Shown here: one piece after another, positions 6,380 to 9,989 of the stretch | Numbering within the stretch: position 1 is the first letter of the stretch | Layout of the letters: the number at the start of each line of letters is the position of its first letter | Origin: GCA-2746795 sp964643965 | GTDB taxonomy: Bacteria > Chloroflexota > Anaerolineae > Promineifilales > Promineifilaceae | DNA: 9,989 nt | NCBI GenBank assembly: GCA_964643965.1 | Contig: CAZXVH010000153.1 | Location: forward strand, 1-9,989 | Reading direction: 5' to 3' | Notes under the pieces: generated by a model | Told to the model about the DNA's origin: nothing | Database searches by the model: none | The model's input: only the letters and a program-made list of their open reading frames with translations | Position numbers and translations under genes: made by a program

Positions 6380-7120
6380 CTACTGAATGCCAAATGTGAC
6401 CTGAATTTGTAACTGATAGCTCAGTTGGCCGGGTGAGACGCCTGGGCCGGCGGGGGATTCAGCCATCGCCATGCCGCCGCCATACCCCATGGGCATGACC
6501 GGCTGACCCACCACCTCGCTGATGATGGTGATATCTCCCAGACCCACGCCAGCTAACTCGGCCAGGGACTCGGCGCGGACGCGAGCATCGGCCATGGCCG
6601 CCGCCCGTGCTTCTTCTTGCAGCGCCGCCGGATCAGCCACGCTGAAGCTGATGCCGTAGATGGAGTTTGCTCCGGCTTCGGTGACGGCCGCCAGCACGTC
6701 GCTGACCTGGTTGATGTCCCGAATCGTGACGTTCACCTGGTTGTTGACGCGGTAGCCAGCAATGCCTTCGGGGCCATTGTCCCCATAGATTTGTTCAGCC
6801 CACAAGCTGTAGTTGGTGGTTTGAATATCTTCCGGGGCAATGCCTTGTGCGCTCAGGGCAGTCATGATTTGTTGCAAGGTGGCCTCGTTTTGACTGGTGA
6901 CTTCGCTGACCGTATCGGCAAAGGTCTCGACGCCAACCTGCACTTCGGCCCGGTCTGGCGCGCCAAACGCTTCGCCCTGGCCGACGACGGTGATGCCTCC
7001 GGCAGCCAGCGGCGCCTGGGCGGCGGTAGCGGTATTGGTGGCAGGGTTGCAGACGATGAGAACGGCCGTTAACGCCACCAAGAAAAGAACAGAAATAGTT
7101 GTTTTTGTTTTTGACATCAT
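6380..7120 (-). CDS. SIMPL (DUF541/YggE-like) exported protein
   Basis: I place the start at 7120, giving 246 residues, because AAGGAG lies 5 nt upstream and the signal peptide begins there. A longer in-frame version from 7267 would run through the inverted repeat and is unlikely. Residues 1-35 are an export signal; LIVC (21-24) is a poor lipobox, so lipidation is uncertain. The SIMPL domain runs from about 42 to 246. It starts ITVVGQGEAFGAPDRAEVQVGV (43-64) and contains the usual GYRVNNQVNVTIRD (122-135), GANSIYGISF (150-159) and the Ala-rich helix with AMADARVRAESLAELAGVGLGDI (175-197). A Met/Gly-rich insertion (207-221) precedes the last strand. YggE-like proteins are linked to oxidative-stress defence, but their biochemistry is unclear. 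The gene is divergent from aroK, with no evident link to it. Confidence 0.9.
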   Translation of the reverse strand: MMSKTKTTISVLFLVALTAVLIVCNPATNTATAAQAPLAAGGITVVGQGEAFGAPDRAEVQVGVETFADTVSEVTSQNEATLQQIMTALSAQGIAPEDIQTTNYSLWAEQIYGDNGPEGIAGYRVNNQVNVTIRDINQVSDVLAAVTEAGANSIYGISFSVADPAALQEEARAAAMADARVRAESLAELAGVGLGDITIISEVVGQPVMPMGYGGGMAMAESPAGPGVSPGQLSYQLQIQVTFGIQ

Positions 7121-7124
7121 TTTA

Positions 7125-7130
7125 TCTCCT
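7125..7130 (-). promoter_or_regulatory. Ribosome binding site deciding the SIMPL start
   Basis: On the minus strand AAGGAG is followed after about 5 nt by ATGATG. This supports the first of these ATGs (7120) over the upstream in-frame ATG at 7267. Confidence 0.7.
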
Positions 7131-7210
7131 TGCTTATCAGCAAAAATTTCCGCGTTTGCGGGTGTACATGTATAGAACGGTGGCGTGATGGATTTTGTTC
7201 CGTGAAGTTT

Positions 7211-7271
7211 TAAAGTGACAAAGTTGCAGGGTGGCAAGGTTATCTTGCTACTCTGCCACCTTGTCACTTTA
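7211..7271. repeat. Imperfect 28-bp hairpin made of 8-bp units in front of aroK
   Basis: Arms 7211-7238 and 7244-7271 pair at 24 of 28 positions around a 5-nt loop (GTTAT). Each arm is built from degenerate 8-mers: AGTGACAA, AGTTGCAG, GGTGGCAA on the left and TGCTACTC, TGCCACCT, TGTCACTT on the right. It occupies the place where the aroK -35 element would be and ends 5 bp before its TATAAT, so it may affect aroK transcription. Confidence 0.75.
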
Positions 7272-7275
7272 TGGC

Positions 7276-7281
7276 TATAAT
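7276..7281 (+). promoter_or_regulatory. -10 box for leaderless aroK transcription
   Basis: A perfect TATAAT lies 7 nt before the ATG at 7289. Transcription would begin at or one base before the start codon. No Shine-Dalgarno and no clear -35 are seen. Confidence 0.55.
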
Positions 7282-7288
7282 CTGCATT

Positions 7289-7798
7289 ATGAAACGAGCA
7301 AATATTGTTCTCACCGGTTTTATGGGTACGGGCAAGTCAACGGTTGGCCGGCTGCTGGCTGAACAGTTGGGGTATGGCTTTGTGGATACGGATGAGTGGA
7401 TTGAAAGGGAAGACGGCCGTTCTATCGCCGACATTTTTCGTGAAGATGGGGAAGACGCATTCCGTCAATTAGAGCGCACTGCTTCGCTTACGATAGCCAA
7501 ACTAGAGGGCACAGTGATTGCTACCGGCGGCCGTTTGATGCTGGATGAGGGTAATGCAGCGGCCTTGATGGCAAACGGCCGTGTCTTTTGCCTGACGGCT
7601 GAGCCGGAGGAGATTGTGGCGCGGGTGCGAGAAGGGGAGAAACGGCCGTTGCTCAATACGCCCAATCCCGCCGCCAGAATCCAGGCATTACTGGACCAGC
7701 GCCGCGACGCCTACGGCCGTTTTCCCCAAATCGATACCACCGGCAAAACAGTGGAGCAGGTGGCGCAAGAAATTACGAATGTAGTGCGCAGTGGATAG
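7289..7798 (+). CDS. aroK: Shikimate kinase
   Basis: Shikimate kinase transfers phosphate from ATP to shikimate, step 5 of the cytoplasmic chorismate pathway. The 169-residue product has the usual length. Walker A GFMGTGKST spans 10-18, the shikimate-binding Asp is D35 in DTDEW, and R59 sits in FRQLE. The lid Arg is R119 in KRPLL, and RRDAY (138-142) supplies the C-terminal substrate-binding Arg. The normal GGG substrate loop reads GGR (80-82), a change at a residue that contacts shikimate in known structures; the codons come from a near-copy of the AACGGCCGTT motif. I chose ATG 7289 over ATG 7271 because the family begins right there and TATAAT overlaps the longer version. It heads the aroK-aroB-aroQ cluster. 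Confidence 0.93.
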   Translation: MKRANIVLTGFMGTGKSTVGRLLAEQLGYGFVDTDEWIEREDGRSIADIFREDGEDAFRQLERTASLTIAKLEGTVIATGGRLMLDEGNAAALMANGRVFCLTAEPEEIVARVREGEKRPLLNTPNPAARIQALLDQRRDAYGRFPQIDTTGKTVEQVAQEITNVVRSG

Positions 7799-7838
7799 CG
7801 TATATGGTTTTTCACGCGCTACGCAGTGTGGTTTCAAA

Positions 7839-7845
7839 AAGGAAG
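7839..7845 (+). promoter_or_regulatory. Ribosome binding site deciding the aroB start
   Basis: AAGGAAG ends 3 nt before ATG 7849. The upstream in-frame ATG at 7804 has no such site and would add 15 residues unlike the family. Confidence 0.6.
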
Positions 7846-7848
7846 CAG

Positions 7849-8925
7849 ATGAAAGCTCAATACCAAACTTTACCAGTGACCCATCCTACTGGAGCGTATA
7901 ACGTCATTGTTGGCCACAATTTGCTGACAAATTTGTTGGAATTGGCCCACATTGATGGCCCGTTTATCGTCGTCACGGATACGAATGTGGGGCCGCTCCA
8001 TGCGCATAAAATTGAGGGAGCGCTGGCGGTGGTGACTGTGCCGGCCGGTGAAGAAAACAAAACGCTGGACGCCGTGCGCTACATCTACGACCAACTATTT
8101 GCCGCCGGACTGGATCGCAAAGGCACATTGGTGGCGCTGGGCGGCGGCGTGGTGGGAGACATGACCGGGTTTGTGGCTGCCAGCTACATGCGCGGCGTTG
8201 ACTTTGTGCAATGCCCGACCACGCTGCTGGCCATGGTCGATGCCAGCGTAGGCGGCAAGACGGGGGTCGATATGCCCCAGGGTAAGAATCTCATCGGCGC
8301 GTTTAAACAGCCAACGGCCGTTCTCGCCGACCTGGCCACGTTGCAAACCTTGCCGCCAGCCGAATTCGCCTCTGGTATGGCTGAAGTGGTCAAACACGGT
8401 CTCCTGGCGAACGAAGCATTGTTAGAGAGAGTAGAGAATGGCGATTGGAGATTGCGTCCTGACAACCAATCTCTCCTCTCTAATCTCCACGCTCTCGTCA
8501 CCGACGCCATCCAGGTCAAACGAGATGTGGTGCAACAAGACCCCTTCGAGCAGGGTATTCGCGCCACCCTGAACCTGGGCCATACTTTTGGTCATGCGGT
8601 GGAGCAGGTGAGCGGCTACACGGTGCGGCATGGGGAAGGGGTGGCCATGGGGTTGGTGGCGGCGGCCAATTTGTCGGCGCGGCTGGAGGCGTGTGATCCG
8701 GCGCTGCAAGGGCGCATTGAGCAGGTTTTAGAGAATGTTGGCCTGCCCACGCGCCTCCCCTCTCACTTAGACCCTGAGAAGCTGTATCATTCCATGGGCA
8801 GCGACAAGAAGAAGGCGGCGGGCGTGATGCGCTTCGTGCTCATTCATGATGTGGGACAGGCGTTTGTGCGTAGTAATGTGGCTAAAGAAGATGTGCTGGC
8901 GGCGATAACGGCCGTTCAAGAATAG
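7849..8925 (+). CDS. aroB: 3-dehydroquinate synthase
   Basis: AroB converts DAHP to 3-dehydroquinate, step 2 of the shikimate pathway, using NAD and a divalent metal. The 358-residue product matches family length. Visible features are the NAD loop GGGVVGDMTGF (98-108), TTLLAMVDASVGGKTGV (124-140) and GKNLIGAFKQP (145-155). The metal ligands are E179 (GMAEVVKHG), H245 (LNLGHTFGHA) and H261 (RHGEGVAMG), and SDKK at 318-321 is also conserved. The gene lies 50 bp after aroK and shares its strand, so co-transcription is likely. Residues about 193-214 are encoded by a heptamer-repeat element (8426-8488) and are poorly family-like, but the frame stays open and all catalytic residues remain. Probably functional. 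Confidence 0.95.
   Translation: MKAQYQTLPVTHPTGAYNVIVGHNLLTNLLELAHIDGPFIVVTDTNVGPLHAHKIEGALAVVTVPAGEENKTLDAVRYIYDQLFAAGLDRKGTLVALGGGVVGDMTGFVAASYMRGVDFVQCPTTLLAMVDASVGGKTGVDMPQGKNLIGAFKQPTAVLADLATLQTLPPAEFASGMAEVVKHGLLANEALLERVENGDWRLRPDNQSLLSNLHALVTDAIQVKRDVVQQDPFEQGIRATLNLGHTFGHAVEQVSGYTVRHGEGVAMGLVAAANLSARLEACDPALQGRIEQVLENVGLPTRLPSHLDPEKLYHSMGSDKKKAAGVMRFVLIHDVGQAFVRSNVAKEDVLAAITAVQE
8426..8488. repeat. Heptamer-built inverted element inside aroB
   Basis: The left arm is four heptamers, AGAGAGT, AGAGAAT, GGCGATT, GGAGATT (8426-8453). The right arm read on the minus strand is GGAGATT, AGAGAGG, AGAGATT, then GG (8488-8466). The centre is unpaired. The units resemble the GAGATTA units of the intergenic element at 6297-6350, which suggests a repeat family that has entered a coding region in frame. 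Confidence 0.65.
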
Positions 8926-9073
8926 CCTGGGAGCGGGGGCAGCTAGTGCGCAAAAAAAGCGAAAACAATTCGCGCTCACAGGGTAGGAGAGTGTGATGTA
9001 AAAAAAANNNNNNNNNNGTGGTCGGGGTCATTTTTTCACCCAAACCTCCCCACACGCCCCCCCCGCTCCCAGG
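8926..9073. repeat. Perfect 14-bp inverted repeat bounding the aroB-aroQ spacer
   Basis: CCTGGGAGCGGGGG (8926-8939) starts right after the aroB stop codon, and its exact complement (9060-9073) ends 13 nt before the aroQ ATG. The outer GGGAGCG/CGCTCCC matches the ends of the hairpin repeats at 1-89. The scaffold gap lies inside, so the true spacing and content are unknown. Confidence 0.7.
9008..9017. other. Assembly gap (10 N)
   Basis: Ten N lie between an A7 run and GTGGTCGGGG. A round 10-N run is usually a placeholder, so real sequence of unknown length may be missing between aroB and aroQ, possibly even a small gene. An 8-C run at 9057-9064 and flanking inverted repeats would explain failed assembly. 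Confidence 0.95.
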
Positions 9074-9076
9074 TAT

Positions 9077-9080
9077 GGAG
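9077..9080 (+). promoter_or_regulatory. Ribosome binding site of aroQ
   Basis: GGAG (within ATGGAGAG) lies 6 nt before ATG 9087. It favours this start over the ATG at 9075 and over upstream in-frame codons next to the gap. Confidence 0.6.
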
Positions 9081-9086
9081 AGTAGC

Positions 9087-9527
9087 ATGACAAACATTTT
9101 AGTGTTACACGGCCCCAATTTGAACCTGTTAGGCGTCCGTCAGCCAGAGGTATATGGCAAAATGACGCTGGACGACATCAACCAGGAGCTAACCAAATTT
9201 ACCAAACAGCAAAAGGTGGAACTACGTATTCAACAATCCAATCATGAAGGAGATTTGATTGACGCCATCCACGTGGGCAGAAATTGGGCGGATGGCCTGC
9301 TCATCAATCCGGGCGCGTTTACCCATACCAGCTATGCTTTGCGGGACGCCATTGCCTCAGTGGCGCTGCCCACCGTGGAAGCGCACCTGAGCAATATCCA
9401 TGCCCGAGAAGCATTTCGGCGTCATTCTGTGATTGCCCCGGTATGTGTGGGGCAAATTTGCGGTTTTGGCTGGCGTAGTTATGTGTGGGGATTGCAGGCG
9501 CTATTACAGCATTTAGCAGACGGTTAA
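9087..9527 (+). CDS. aroQ: 3-dehydroquinate dehydratase, type II
   Basis: AroQ dehydrates 3-dehydroquinate to 3-dehydroshikimate, step 3 of the shikimate pathway, acting directly on the AroB product. The 146-residue length is typical of the dodecameric type II enzyme. Key residues are visible: N11 (GPNLNLLG), R18 and the catalytic Y23 (VRQPEVYG), N74 (NPGAFTHTS), H80, the catalytic H100 (EAHLSNIHARE) and R111 (FRRHS). It ends in the usual GFGWRSYVWGLQAL-type helix. The start is set by the family N-terminus and the upstream GGAG; a longer frame reaching to 9018 would add a Pro-rich segment beginning at the scaffold gap, and I reject it. It is the third member of the aroK-aroB-aroQ cluster and is followed 4 nt after its stop codon by a strong hairpin. 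Confidence 0.95.
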   Translation: MTNILVLHGPNLNLLGVRQPEVYGKMTLDDINQELTKFTKQQKVELRIQQSNHEGDLIDAIHVGRNWADGLLINPGAFTHTSYALRDAIASVALPTVEAHLSNIHAREAFRRHSVIAPVCVGQICGFGWRSYVWGLQALLQHLADG

Positions 9528-9531
9528 AACC

Positions 9532-9566
9532 AAGAAGTTCAACTTTTTTGAAAAGGTGAGCTTCTT
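9532..9566 (+). terminator. 16-bp hairpin directly after the aroQ stop, without T-tract
   Basis: AAGAAGTTCAACTTTT pairs with AAAAGGTGAGCTTCTT (one mismatch, one G-U) with a 3-nt loop, starting 4 nt after the aroQ stop. The next bases are CCCGCCCG, so this is not a textbook intrinsic terminator; it may protect the mRNA 3' end or terminate weakly. Confidence 0.6.
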
Positions 9567-9586
9567 CCCGCCCGTTAAAACAAAAA

Positions 9587-9613
9587 AAGAGCCTACCAAT
9601 TGGTGAGGCTCTT
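9587..9613. terminator. Intrinsic terminator, stronger on the minus strand
   Basis: AAGAGCCT/AGGCTCTT closes an inner ACC/GGT with one bulged G. The minus strand continues into a T7 run, the plus strand only into CCTTTGTT. It can end aroQ read-through, but by its tail it best fits a transcript arriving from the right, where no credible gene is visible. Confidence 0.7.
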
Positions 9614-9989
9614 CCTTTGTTGATGGGGCGCTTAACAATAGTTTGATGGGGTGTGATGCGGCGGCAATGAAGCTTCGATGGTCGCGGCGATGAATCGGCA
9701 ATGGGGCGTCTATGAGGCTGTGATGCGGCAACGTTGCGGCTGTGATGTGGCAGCGATGAGGCGTCGATGCGGCTTCGGTGTTGGTGTATTGCAGGAACGG
9801 CGGGGAGGGCAAAGTGTCTGTGTGGCTGTGATGAGGCGTCCATGTTGTCAGGTTGTTTGCGGCGATGTCCCCTGTGTTCCCATACTGTGTAGCGCCACCC
9901 TCTATTTGGTTGTGCCCTATTTATAGTAGATTAAGATTACGAAGTTTGTTTAAACGAAAAAAACCATTGTCCTAGCAGCGAGGTACTGG
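9614..9989. other. Gene-poor right end
   Basis: I see no credible coding region here. The frames that stay open run through the 11-bp tandem array and have no family-like sequence; the largest minus-strand one also overlaps aroQ. After the array, 9841-9989 is AT-richer and holds GTTTAAAC (9948-9955), a T7 run on the minus strand (9957-9963) and a possible minus-strand TATAAA (near 9918-9923). A gene may begin beyond the window. Confidence 0.6.
9655..9787. repeat. Twelve-unit degenerate 11-bp tandem repeat
   Basis: The consensus is close to GATGMGGCNNC. Units include GATGCGGCGGC, GATGAATCGGC, AATGGGGCGTC, GATGCGGCAAC, GATGTGGCAGC, GATGAGGCGTC and GATGCGGCTTC. Eleven units are 11 bp and one is 12 bp (9677-9688). 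TG at unit positions 3-4 is present in all twelve. A further GATGAGGCGTC occurs at 9830-9840, and GATGGGG-type units continue in phase back to 9622. The period is not a multiple of three, so it does not encode a repeat protein. Confidence 0.85.

Larger units (their letters stand above)
173..8916. repeat. Highly iterated palindrome AACGGCCGTT (13 exact copies)
   Basis: Exact copies start at 173, 317, 514, 878, 1716, 3263, 3646, 4897, 5617, 7061, 7641, 8313 and 8907. Copies with one mismatch start at 1565, 7412, 7574 and 7712. All exact copies are in coding sequence. Ten are read as Thr-Ala-Val, two as Arg-Pro (514, 7641) and one as Asn-Gly-Arg (1716), so the DNA and not the protein is conserved. 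Random expectation for a 10-mer in this length is about 0.01. Confidence 0.95.

Noticed and set aside
7121..7267. N-terminal extension of the SIMPL protein to ATG 7267
   Set aside because: It would translate the inverted repeat and place the signal peptide inside the protein; AAGGAG before 7120 fixes the shorter start.
7804..7848. N-terminal extension of AroB
   Set aside because: No ribosome site, and the residues are unlike the family; AAGGAAG precedes ATG 7849.
9018..9086. N-terminal extension of AroQ from the gap edge
   Set aside because: It is Pro-rich, starts at the N-run, and the family N-terminus begins at 9087 with GGAG upstream.
9622..9840. CRISPR array
   Set aside because: The units are contiguous 11-mers without spacers and there are no cas genes.
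9319..9843. 174-residue minus-strand frame across the 11-bp array and aroQ
   Set aside because: Its sequence is a Ser/His/Pro translation of the tandem repeat and then the antisense of aroQ; it runs through a terminator.
9678..9926. 82-residue plus-strand frame in the 11-bp array
   Set aside because: It is a translation of the tandem repeat, with no ribosome site or recognisable domain.

Overview
The window looks like a piece of a Chloroflexota (Anaerolineae- or Caldilineae-like) chromosome, probably from a metagenome assembly. The supports are a moderately high GC content, a CapA-like lipoprotein variant of a type I associate with this phylum, Thr/Pro-rich linkers, several short degenerate tandem-repeat elements and a 10-N scaffold gap at 9008-9017. 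The phylum is an inference from style, not from a marker gene. I see no phage, insertion sequence, CRISPR array or defence operon.

Layout. 1-89 holds alternating dispersed hairpin repeats. 114-1841 (+) encodes a lipoprotein that joins a substrate-binding-like domain to a CapA-type phosphoesterase-like domain. It converges on two minus-strand membrane-protein genes of unknown function (2033-2602 and 2708-3400), with a bidirectional terminator and a heptamer array between. Divergent from these, 3512-5821 (+; possible GTG start at 3488) encodes a Usp-Usp-DUF389 membrane protein with an added Thr/Pro stalk and SH3b domain. A tRNA-Lys(CTT) follows at 6011-6083 with its own promoter and terminator. 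A SIMPL/DUF541 protein lies on the minus strand (6380-7120). Divergent from it is a shikimate-pathway cluster: aroK (7289-7798), aroB (7849-8925) and aroQ (9087-9527), which are pathway steps 5, 2 and 3. The last 460 bases carry two hairpins and a 12-unit, 11-bp degenerate tandem repeat without a credible gene.

The most interesting layer is the DNA itself. The 10-bp palindrome AACGGCCGTT occurs 13 times exactly, all inside coding sequence and in three reading-frame phases, against about 0.01 expected by chance. This resembles the cyanobacterial HIP1 phenomenon with a different sequence. Short-unit repeats of 7, 8 and 11 bp recur between genes, and one heptamer-built element lies in frame inside aroB. 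Three genes have a TATA(A/C)T box exactly 6-7 nt before the ATG and no Shine-Dalgarno sequence, which suggests leaderless transcripts alongside genes with ordinary ribosome sites.

The only clear pathway grouping is the aroKBQ cluster. The other proteins are envelope or membrane proteins with no obvious functional link to each other.
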